This document shows, piece after piece, positions 43,430-51,171 of a DNA stretch of 64,000 bases. The stretch is from an uncultured Propionivibrio sp. (lineage in GTDB: Bacteria > Pseudomonadota > Gammaproteobacteria > Burkholderiales > Rhodocyclaceae). The stretch's first letter is position 1. Each line of letters starts with the position of its first letter. The position numbers and the translations under genes are program-made. The stretch is taken from assembly GCF_963666255.1 (NCBI RefSeq), contig NZ_OY762656.1, forward strand, positions 1,054,001-1,118,000, written 5' to 3'. The notes beneath the pieces were generated by a model. The model was not told the origin of the DNA. It did not search any database and was given only the letters and a program-made list of their open reading frames with translations.

Positions 43430-45361
43430 ATGATTTCTCTCAGGAACGTGACGCTGCGGCGCGGTACCAAGGTATTGCTCGACGCGGCGTCGGTCACGGT
43501 CAATCCGGGTGAAAAGGTCGGCCTGGTCGGCCGCAACGGCGCCGGCAAGTCCTCGTTGTTCGCCCTGCTGGCGGGCAATCTGCACGAAGACGGCGGCGAA
43601 TTCCTGCTGCCGCCGTCGTGGCGCATGGCGCAGGTGGCGCAGGAAATGCCGGAGACGGAAGAAAGCGCCACCGATTTCGTCATCGCCGGCGATAGCCGCC
43701 TGATGGCGGCCGAGGCCGAGGTCAAGGCCGCCGAGGCCGACGGCGACGGCGAGCGCATGGCCTACGCCTATACCGCCCTGCACGATGCCGGTGCGCACGA
43801 TGCGCAGGCGCGGGCGCAGGCGCTGATCCTCGGACTCGGCTTCAAGACGACCGAACTCAATCATCCGGTGAGCAGCTTCTCCGGCGGTTGGCGCATGCGC
43901 CTGCAACTGGCGCGGGCGCTGATGTGCCCGTCGGACCTGCTGCTGCTCGACGAACCGACCAACCACCTCGACCTTGATGCGCTCGTCTGGCTTGAGAGCT
44001 GGCTCAAGCGTTACGAAGGCACGATGATCGTCATCAGCCACGACCGCGAGTTCCTCGATGCGGTGACCAATGTCACGCTGCATATCGACGTCGGCCGGCT
44101 GACCCGCTACGGCGGCAATTACAGCACCTTCGAGGAAACGCGCGCGCAGCAACTGGAGCTGCAGCAGGCGGCCTACGACAAGCAGCAGGAAAGAATCGCG
44201 CATCTCACCTCGTTCATCACTCGGTTCAAAGCCAAGGCGACCAAGGCCAAGCAGGCGCAGAGCCGGGTCAAGGCGCTCGAACGCATGGAAAAGCTGGCGC
44301 CGGTGCTGGCGTCCGCCGAATTCACCTTCGAGTTCAAGGAACCCGCCAACCTGCCCAATCCGATGCTGGTCCTGGGTGACGTCGATTGCGGCTATGCGCC
44401 GGCCGAGGACGCGGCCGCGGGCGCATTGCCGACGGTGATCGTGCGCAAGGCAACGCGCACGGTGAATGCCGGACAGCGCATCGGCATCCTCGGTGCCAAC
44501 GGCCAGGGCAAGTCGACGCTGGTGAAGACGATCGCCCGTACCCTGGCGCCGTTATCGGGGACCGTGACCGAAGGCAAGGGGCTGTCGATCGGCTACTTCG
44601 CCCAGCAGGAACTCGATGTTCTGCGCCCCCAGGACAATCCGCTCGAACACATGGTCCGGCTGGCGAAAGAGGCCTTGCCTGACGGCGAGTCCGGTCGCGA
44701 GCAGGATTTGCGAACCTATCTCGGCGCTTTCAATTTTTCCGGCGACATGGTCAAGCAACCGGTCGGCACGATGAGCGGCGGCGAGAAGGCGCGTCTGGTC
44801 CTGGCGATGCTTGTCTGGCAGCGTCCGAACCTGCTGCTGCTTGACGAGCCAACCAACCATCTCGATCTGGCGACGCGCGAGGCCTTGTCGGTGGCGCTGA
44901 ACGAGTTCGAGGGCACGGTCATGCTCGTCAGTCACGACCGGGCCTTGTTGCGGGCGGTGTGCGACGAGTTCTGGCTGGTCTCGCGCGGGACGCTGGCGCC
45001 CTTCGATGGCGACCTCGACGATTACCAGCAATTCCTGCTCGACGAAGCCAAGCGCGTACGCGAGAGCATCAAGGCGTCGCAGAAGGAGGCACGGGCTGCG
45101 GCCGCGCCGGTTATGCCGCCGGTAGCCAAAAAGTCGTCGTCCAATCTCAAGGCCTTGCAACGCGATCTCGGCAAGCTTGAACAGCAGATGCTCGAATTGC
45201 AGACGCAGAAGAACGCGATGGAAGCACGATTGTCGACGCTGGCCGATCCGCAGGAAATCGGCGAACTCGGCATGAAAATGCAGGCCATCGATGAAAGTCT
45301 GGCTGACATCGAGGATCGTTGGCTGGCAATTTCAGAAGAGATCGAGGCGCTTTCCTCCTGA
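43430..45361 (+). CDS. ABC-F family ATPase, YheS type
   Basis: This 643-residue tandem ABC ATPase of the ribosome-associated ABC-F group has Walker A motifs GRNGAGKSS and GANGQGKST, signatures FSGGWRMRLQLARAL and MSGGEKARLVLAML, and Walker B motifs [14 protein letters not shown] and [15 protein letters not shown] linker (about 230-290) and a C-terminal coiled-coil extension (about 560-640, LKALQRDLGKLEQQMLEL) match YheS. It is the second ABC-F gene in the window; the two are only distantly alike. Confidence 0.92.
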   Translation: MISLRNVTLRRGTKVLLDAASVTVNPGEKVGLVGRNGAGKSSLFALLAGNLHEDGGEFLLPPSWRMAQVAQEMPETEESATDFVIAGDSRLMAAEAEVKAAEADGDGERMAYAYTALHDAGAHDAQARAQALILGLGFKTTELNHPVSSFSGGWRMRLQLARALMCPSDLLLLDEPTNHLDLDALVWLESWLKRYEGTMIVISHDREFLDAVTNVTLHIDVGRLTRYGGNYSTFEETRAQQLELQQAAYDKQQERIAHLTSFITRFKAKATKAKQAQSRVKALERMEKLAPVLASAEFTFEFKEPANLPNPMLVLGDVDCGYAPAEDAAAGALPTVIVRKATRTVNAGQRIGILGANGQGKSTLVKTIARTLAPLSGTVTEGKGLSIGYFAQQELDVLRPQDNPLEHMVRLAKEALPDGESGREQDLRTYLGAFNFSGDMVKQPVGTMSGGEKARLVLAMLVWQRPNLLLLDEPTNHLDLATREALSVALNEFEGTVMLVSHDRALLRAVCDEFWLVSRGTLAPFDGDLDDYQQFLLDEAKRVRESIKASQKEARAAAAPVMPPVAKKSSSNLKALQRDLGKLEQQMLELQTQKNAMEARLSTLADPQEIGELGMKMQAIDESLADIEDRWLAISEEIEALSS

Positions 45362-45412
45362 ATGCAGCGACGGTTATGATTTGGCCGTCGTCATTGCGTG
45401 GAGGAGTTCGCC

Positions 45413-46261
45413 GTGGATGCTGCTGTGATCGATCATTTGCGCGGCTGGATTGGCAAGTCGCAAACAGATGAGGACCTGATTTCGGAACGGCAGGCGCGCC
45501 TGATGGCGGCGACCGTCGACTATCCGCCGGAACGGATTTCGGTGGGACAGCCCCTGCCGCCGTTGTGGCACTGGGTCTATTTCCTGAACGGCCTGCCGCC
45601 GGCCGAACTGGGTCGCGACGGGCATCCGGCGCGAGGCGGCTTTCTGCCGCCGGTGCCGCTCTCCAACCGGATGTGGGCCGGTGGCCGCGTCACTTTTCTG
45701 CAGCCGATTCCGATCGGAGCTTCGGTGCGCAAGGTCTCCCGCATTCTTTCGGTCGAACACAAGCAGGGCCGGTCGGGCGATCTCGTCTTCGTGACGGTGT
45801 TGCATGAGTTGTTTCTGGCGGATGGCGCCCTCTGTCTGCGCGAGGAGCACGATATCGTCTATCGCGAGCCGCAACCGCTCGCCAAACCGGTGCCGGTCGC
45901 CGATGCGGCTAATCCGGCGGGCGTGTCGCGCAACCTCACGCCGACATCGACCCTGTTGTTCCGGTACTCGGCGCTGACCTTCAATGGCCACCGGATTCAT
46001 TACGATGCCGATTATTGTCGTGAGGTCGAGGGCTACCCGAATCTCGTCATCCACGGTCCGCTCAACGCCACCTTGCTGGCGCAATTGGCCGAGGCAGTCG
46101 GCGGTCGCCCGATCCGCGAGTTTTCCTATCGGGGGGTTTCACCGGCATTTCTCGGCGAGACGATCAGCTTCAACGCCCAACTCGATGGCGATGTGGTCCG
46201 GTTGCGCGCCCTGCTGGGCAACGGCGCGCCGAGCATGCAGGCGGAGGCACGGCTGGGCTGA
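45413..46261 (+). CDS. MaoC/FAS1-like dehydratase (mesaconyl-C4-CoA hydratase-like)
   Basis: The 282-residue protein appears to be a double hot-dog hydratase. The C-terminal half has the hydratase segment NGHRIHYDADYCREVEGYPN and VIHGPLNATLL; the N-terminal half (PLPPLWHWVYFL, HPARGGFLPPVPLSNRMWAG) resembles FAS1-like dehydratase domains. Relatives hydrate mesaconyl-C4-CoA, itaconyl-CoA or similar acyl-CoAs. I start at GTG 45413 because GGAGGAG (45400-45406) precedes it at the right distance; GTG 45398 is inside that site. It stands alone with no pathway partners nearby, so its substrate is uncertain. Confidence 0.78.
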   Translation: MDAAVIDHLRGWIGKSQTDEDLISERQARLMAATVDYPPERISVGQPLPPLWHWVYFLNGLPPAELGRDGHPARGGFLPPVPLSNRMWAGGRVTFLQPIPIGASVRKVSRILSVEHKQGRSGDLVFVTVLHELFLADGALCLREEHDIVYREPQPLAKPVPVADAANPAGVSRNLTPTSTLLFRYSALTFNGHRIHYDADYCREVEGYPNLVIHGPLNATLLAQLAEAVGGRPIREFSYRGVSPAFLGETISFNAQLDGDVVRLRALLGNGAPSMQAEARLG

Positions 46262-46269
46262 ATGGCGCG

Positions 46270-46295
46270 AAAAAAAAGGCGCCACGAGGGCGCCT
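46270..46295 (-). terminator. intrinsic terminator for the kinase/HD-GYP genes
   Basis: On the minus strand AGGCGCC-CTCGT-GGCGCCT forms a 7-base-pair stem followed by a run of seven further T residues (plus-strand A-tract 46270-46276). It lies about 120 bases beyond the HD-GYP gene stop and should end leftward transcription just before the oppositely oriented hydratase gene. Confidence 0.88.
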
Positions 46296-46386
46296 GAGGG
46301 GGGTATGTCATGGGGAAGATATGCGGCCCAAAAGGACCGGCCCTAACCCGAAGACAGAATGACGTATCCCGATTTTCGGCGCAATC

Positions 46387-46418
46387 CGTAGTTTCCGCAG
46401 AGAACTGCGGGAACTACG
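46387..46418 (-). repeat. inverted repeat at the 3' end of the HD-GYP gene
   Basis: CGTAGTTTCCGCAG (46387-46400) and CTGCGGGAACTACG (46405-46418) form a 14-pair stem with one G-U and an AGAA tetraloop. The stem includes the stop codon of the HD-GYP gene. A further near-copy, GTAGTATCCGCAG (46430-46442, 12 of 13 identical to 46388-46400), lies just inside the coding sequence. Confidence 0.65.
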
Positions 46419-47565
46419 TAGTTGACTCTGTAGTATCCGCAGGCGGGTCGGCAAAACAACGGGCGATGTCCTCGAACTGTTCGGCGCAGTCGAGCATGCA
46501 GTCGAGAATGTCGGGGTCGAAATGGCGTCCGCGTTCGGCGCGCATGATGTCCACGGCTTCAGCGTGCGGGAACGCGGGCTTGTAGCTGCGCCGCGAAATC
46601 AGCGCATCGTAGACGTCGGCGACCGCCATTAGCCTCCCGGCCAGGGGAATCGCGTCGCCGGCCAGTTTCCGCGGGTAGCCACAGCCGTCCCAGCGTTCGT
46701 GGTGTGTCAGCGCGATCTGACGGGCGTAGCCAAGGAAGCTGGCACTGCCTTCGCCGATTTCGCGCTCAGCTGCAGCAATCGCTTCGGCGCCGAATTCGGC
46801 GTGCCGTTGCATGATCAGACGCTCGTCCGGCGTCAACTTGCCCGGTTTGAGCAGGATGTGGTCGGGGATCGCGACCTTGCCGATGTCGTGGAGCGGCGCC
46901 GATTTGAACATCAGCTGAATGTTGGTCTGGGTGAGTTCTGCGGCGAAACGCGGATGGCGGACGAGCTTTTCGCACAAGGCGAGCAGGTAATGCTGCGTCC
47001 GCCGGACGTGGTTGCCGGTTTCGTTGTCGCGCGCTTCGACGAGGGCGCAGAACGCTGAAATGATCGCGCTTTGCGCCGAGATTAGCTGTTCGGTGCGCCG
47101 CACCAGTTCGTCCGATTGTTCCTGGATCTTGCGCGTCCGCTCGATCACCAGCTTTTCCAGGCCCCGGTTCTGATTCTGCAGGGCGTGACGTGCCTGGCTG
47201 AGCAGCAGATGGTTGCGGACGCGGGCGCCGAGCACCGGTGGCGACAGCGGTTTGTGCAGGAAGTCCTCCGCCCCGATCGACAGCGCATAAGCTTCCTCGT
47301 CGGTACTTTCCAGGCCGGTGAGAAAGATGACCGGGATGTCGCGCGTGATCGGGTTGCTCTTGAGCCAGTTGCACAGCGCATAGCCGTCAGGCATCGGCAT
47401 GACGATGTCGAGGAGGACGAGGTCGGCTTTGTGACCGGACTCGAAGTAGTCGATCATCGCCTGGCCAAGATTGAAGGTGATGACGTCGTAGCTCTTGCCG
47501 AGATAGTCCTCGATGATCAGGAGATTGTCGGGTTGATCGTCGACGGCGATGACCTTTTGTCTCAT
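46414..47565 (-). CDS. response regulator with HD-GYP domain (RpfG-like c-di-GMP phosphodiesterase)
   Basis: This 383-residue protein combines a receiver domain (about 1-120, phospho-acceptor D53 in LVLLDIVMP), a coiled linker (about 122-165), and an HD-GYP domain with H226-D227 (APLHDIGKVAIPD) and the GYP loop HHERWDGCGYP (about 288-298). HD-GYP enzymes degrade cyclic di-GMP. All metal-ligand segments look intact, so activity is likely. The start overlaps the end of the hybrid kinase gene as ATGA, implying that the kinase controls this output. It resembles RpfG, but no DSF synthase gene is near. Confidence 0.94.
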   Translation of the reverse strand: MRQKVIAVDDQPDNLLIIEDYLGKSYDVITFNLGQAMIDYFESGHKADLVLLDIVMPMPDGYALCNWLKSNPITRDIPVIFLTGLESTDEEAYALSIGAEDFLHKPLSPPVLGARVRNHLLLSQARHALQNQNRGLEKLVIERTRKIQEQSDELVRRTEQLISAQSAIISAFCALVEARDNETGNHVRRTQHYLLALCEKLVRHPRFAAELTQTNIQLMFKSAPLHDIGKVAIPDHILLKPGKLTPDERLIMQRHAEFGAEAIAAAEREIGEGSASFLGYARQIALTHHERWDGCGYPRKLAGDAIPLAGRLMAVADVYDALISRRSYKPAFPHAEAVDIMRAERGRHFDPDILDCMLDCAEQFEDIARCFADPPADTTESTT

Positions 47566-50500
47566 GATGGTTTCGTCGGTTGCGCGGTGTTGGCGAGCCA
47601 GTTCCGGCAGGTGCCGAGTACCGCCTCAAGGATGGTTTTCAGTTCTCGTGCGCGCGCGAGAGTGTCCGGCTCGCCGCTGCGGGCGGCGGTCTGGGTCTGT
47701 TGGGCGATATCGCGCAAGCGGTTGGCCATCAGGTTGCCGCCCGTGCCCTTGAGTCCATGGGCAATGCGCCCGATTTCGGCGATGTCGCCGGCAGCGATGA
47801 ATTCCGCCAGTTTTTGCGGCGTTTCGGCATAGTAGTCGAGGGACGAGTGGAGCAGCTTGGCGACAAACTCGGTGCGGCCGCCGAACCGGCGAAGCAAGCC
47901 GTCAAGATCGAGCGGTGACGTATCGGTGGCGCTGCGTTTTTCGGGCGGCGTCGCTGCAGGCGGCGCCAGAACATCGTCTTTCACCGGCGCAGCGCGGACC
48001 AGCCAGCGGGTCAGCGCCTCGAACAATTGATCGGGATCGACGGGTTTGGCCACATGGTCGTTCATCCCGGCGTCCAGGCAGCGCGCACGATCGACCGAGA
48101 ACGCGTTGGCGGTCATCGCCAGGATCGGGGTGGTAGCGTATTCCGGCATTTGCCGTAACCGCCGGGTGGCTTCGAGGCCATCCATGCGTGGCATCTGCAC
48201 GTCCATCAGAATCAGGTCGTAACGGCGTTTTGCCGCTTTTTCCAGTGCTTCGATCCCGTCGCTGGCGACGTCTACGGTCAGGCTGGCCATGCTCAGGAGG
48301 TCGCGCGCAACTTCCTGGTTGATCGGGTTGTCCTCGACCAGCAGCAGTGTCGCCGGTCCGGGGGACTGCGTTGTTTCCTGCGGATTGCGACTTGTCGGCG
48401 CTTGCTTTTGTGGTTCGAGCAGGAGCAGCAAGGTATCGTAGAGGGAGGATGAGGTCACCGGCTTCGGAAGAAAGGCCGAGAAACCCGAATTGGCGTACTC
48501 GCTCGATTCCTGCAGATTGCCGTTGGCCGAAACCATGATCAGCTTGGGTTTTCGCTCGATCGGTAATCCGTTCAGGCGTCTGGCGGTCGCATAGCCGTCC
48601 ATGCCGGGCATCTGCCAGTCGATCAGCGCGACGTCGAATGCTCGTCCGGCCTGGTCGGCCTCGACGACGGCCGTAATCGCGGCTTCGCCGGAAGCGACCG
48701 CGTCACCTTGAAGTCCGAGATTCTCCAGCGTTGCCAGCAGGGGTTCACGGGCTTCTTCGAGATCGTCGACAATCAGCACGCGGACGGCGCGGCGCAGTTC
48801 CTGTCCGAGCTGCGGCCAAGAGACGTCGCTGAGCGCACGCAGTGGCAGTTCGAGCCAGAAACAGCTACCTTTTGACGGTTCGCTCTTGCATCCGACCGTG
48901 CCATCCATCAACGTTGCCAGGCGCCTGCAGATGGCGAGGCCGAGGCCGGTACCGCCGAATTCGCGCGTGGTCGAGGCGTTGGCCTGTTCGAAGGCTTCGA
49001 ACAGATGTGCCTGTTGTTCCTGCGTTATGCCGATGCCGGTATCGATGACCTCGAAGCGGATGGTCAGGATGTCGCCGCGTCGGTGAATGATGCGGCAGCG
49101 CAGGAGGACCTGCCCGACTTCGGTGAACTTGACGGCGTTGCTGACGAAATTGAGCAGGATCTGTCCGAGCCGCTTGCCATCGCCGTGCATCATCGGCGGC
49201 AAGTGATCGGTGTCAACGATCAGTTCAAGGTTCTTGCTGGTGATGCGGTCGCGCACCATGTCGGCAATGCTGACGATCAACTGGTCAACCGAGAAATCGT
49301 AGCTTTCGAGAATGAGCTTGCCCGCCTCGATTTTCGAGAGGTCGAGGATGTCGTTGATGATGCCGAGCAGATGCTGGGCCGAATTGTCGATCTTTTCGAG
49401 CCGGCGCACGGTCTGCCCTTCGGTGACTTCGCGCCGGAGCAGGTGCGTCAGGCCGATGATGGCGTTCATCGGTGTGCGGATTTCGTGGCTCATGTTGGCG
49501 AGGAAGGTGCTCTTGGCAACGTTCGCCGCCTCGGCGGCGAGCTTGGCGGCCTCCAGCTCGGCAGTGCGTTCGCCGATACGTTCCTCAAGCGTCGTATTCA
49601 GGTCGCGCAGGGCCTGTTCTGCCCGCCTTTGCTCGGTCATGTCGATGTAGGCGCAGAGAATCAGGCGATGGCCGTCCTGCTCAATCAGCCGCGACGAATG
49701 GAGAATTCTCAGGTGTTGCCCGTCGCGCCGTCGCACCCAGGCTTCCAGTTCGCATCGACCGTACTGTTCGAGCGCGCCGAAATAGGTCTTGCGATCTTCG
49801 GCGTTGACCCAGAAATTGAATTCCGTGGCGGTTTTTCCCTGGACGTCGTCGGCGGCATAACCGAAAAGCTCGAACCAGGCTTCGTTCCGGGTCGGATCGA
49901 TGATCCGTGTTTCCCTGGGCGACAAGGAGTCTGTCAGCGAGAGTGGCAGGGGCGATTTCTCGAACAGCGCCTGGAAGCGCGATTCGCTGGCTCGCAGGGC
50001 TTCCTCCACGCGTTTACGTGCGGTGATGTCCTTGCCGGTGCCGCGATAGCCGGTGAAGCGGCCGTCGTCTGCAAACACCGGAATGCCCGAAATGCTGCGA
50101 TAGCCGATCAGCGAACCGTCCTGCCCCAATGCGCCGAACTCGAGTTCGCGGAAAGCCTGGTGCGCCTCAAGACAAGCCCGGTGTGCGGCCCAGTCACCTT
50201 CTGTCAGCGTCGAGGGCATTTCCCAGCGACATTTGCCCATCAGCGATTCATGACCCAGCGAAAGCCGGTAGAAGTTCGAGGAGACGAAAGTGAAACGGAA
50301 GTGTTCGTCTTGCTCCCAGATCCAGTCGGATGACAGGTCGTTAAGGCTCTCGAGCATCGCGTTCTTGCGCCGCAGATCCTCGAACGCGGCCAGCAGTCGG
50401 GTCCGCATGCTTTCCATCGACAAGGCGACACGTCCCAGTTCATCGGGATAATCGGCGACGATCGGCGATTGCAGATCTTCCTCGGCGATGCGTTGTGCGG

Positions 50501-51101
50501 CCCGGTTGAGCCGGTTCAGCGGGCCGATCAGACGTGTGCGGAGGACCAGCGCAATCAGGGTGATGGAGAGGGCAATGATGACCAGTTGCTGGAGGAAATT
50601 CGTGTGCGACTGGCGTCGGTCGGCCTCAAGATAGGAGTCCATCGACAGGCCGAGGCGGAAGCGACCGACGATATTGCCCTTGTAGTCGATCACGGCTTCG
50701 CGGTGGACGGTCGTCTCCGGATTGTCCTGCGCCGAACGGAGGTCAACCACAGGTTTGCCGGACAGGGTGTCGATGACCGTGATCGAGGTGATGCGCCGGT
50801 CCTCCATGAAGGCCCGCACGATTTCGATCGTATTCGTTTCGGAAAAGTCCCAGAGCGCGCCACGCAGCGACGCTTCGAGCGCTTTCGATACGCTGGCGAG
50901 ATCCGTTTCCAGGGCAGCGCGGGCGCGTGCTTCGGAGGACGAGGTCTGGATCAGGTAGAACGTGAAGGAGGGGATGACGAATGCGAGAAAAAGCGCGACG
51001 AAGACAGCCAGCTTCAGGCCATGCGGGCCTGGAGCAATGAGTGGAACTTTTGGCGACACAGCGTCGGGCTCATTCACATCGCTTCTCCTCATCGCACCCA
51101 T
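47562..51101 (-). CDS. hybrid sensor histidine kinase (HAMP-PAS-PAS-HisKA-HATPase-REC-REC-HPt)
   Basis: This 1179-residue multi-domain kinase reads in order: membrane segment (about 28-50), periplasmic sensor (about 52-168), second membrane segment (about 172-192), HAMP (about 192-245), two PAS domains (about 260-370 and 380-495), a coiled linker, and HisKA (LANMSHEIRTPMNAIIG). Then come HATPase (VSNAVKFTEVG, IDTGIGITQEQ, GGTGLGLAI), receiver 1 (VALIDWQMPGMDGY), receiver 2 (LILMDVQMPRMDGLEATR) and a C-terminal HPt domain with AHGLKGTGGNL. All phosphorelay residues are present. The signal is unknown. The immediate output is probably the overlapping HD-GYP gene. MGAM or the second Met may be the start. 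Confidence 0.95.
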   Translation of the reverse strand: MGAMRRSDVNEPDAVSPKVPLIAPGPHGLKLAVFVALFLAFVIPSFTFYLIQTSSSEARARAALETDLASVSKALEASLRGALWDFSETNTIEIVRAFMEDRRITSITVIDTLSGKPVVDLRSAQDNPETTVHREAVIDYKGNIVGRFRLGLSMDSYLEADRRQSHTNFLQQLVIIALSITLIALVLRTRLIGPLNRLNRAAQRIAEEDLQSPIVADYPDELGRVALSMESMRTRLLAAFEDLRRKNAMLESLNDLSSDWIWEQDEHFRFTFVSSNFYRLSLGHESLMGKCRWEMPSTLTEGDWAAHRACLEAHQAFRELEFGALGQDGSLIGYRSISGIPVFADDGRFTGYRGTGKDITARKRVEEALRASESRFQALFEKSPLPLSLTDSLSPRETRIIDPTRNEAWFELFGYAADDVQGKTATEFNFWVNAEDRKTYFGALEQYGRCELEAWVRRRDGQHLRILHSSRLIEQDGHRLILCAYIDMTEQRRAEQALRDLNTTLEERIGERTAELEAAKLAAEAANVAKSTFLANMSHEIRTPMNAIIGLTHLLRREVTEGQTVRRLEKIDNSAQHLLGIINDILDLSKIEAGKLILESYDFSVDQLIVSIADMVRDRITSKNLELIVDTDHLPPMMHGDGKRLGQILLNFVSNAVKFTEVGQVLLRCRIIHRRGDILTIRFEVIDTGIGITQEQQAHLFEAFEQANASTTREFGGTGLGLAICRRLATLMDGTVGCKSEPSKGSCFWLELPLRALSDVSWPQLGQELRRAVRVLIVDDLEEAREPLLATLENLGLQGDAVASGEAAITAVVEADQAGRAFDVALIDWQMPGMDGYATARRLNGLPIERKPKLIMVSANGNLQESSEYANSGFSAFLPKPVTSSSLYDTLLLLLEPQKQAPTSRNPQETTQSPGPATLLLVEDNPINQEVARDLLSMASLTVDVASDGIEALEKAAKRRYDLILMDVQMPRMDGLEATRRLRQMPEYATTPILAMTANAFSVDRARCLDAGMNDHVAKPVDPDQLFEALTRWLVRAAPVKDDVLAPPAATPPEKRSATDTSPLDLDGLLRRFGGRTEFVAKLLHSSLDYYAETPQKLAEFIAAGDIAEIGRIAHGLKGTGGNLMANRLRDIAQQTQTAARSGEPDTLARARELKTILEAVLGTCRNWLANTAQPTKPS

Positions 51102-51171
51102 ATTACTCTCAAATATGCAGAGTTGATCCCTTCTTGTCCTGTAATGCTGTTGTATTTATTTGGATGTGGTT

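Noticed and set aside
46387-46442. Short repeats as a CRISPR remnant
   Set aside because: There are only three 13-base copies, one inverted and two overlapping the gene end; there is no regular spacer pattern and no cas gene.
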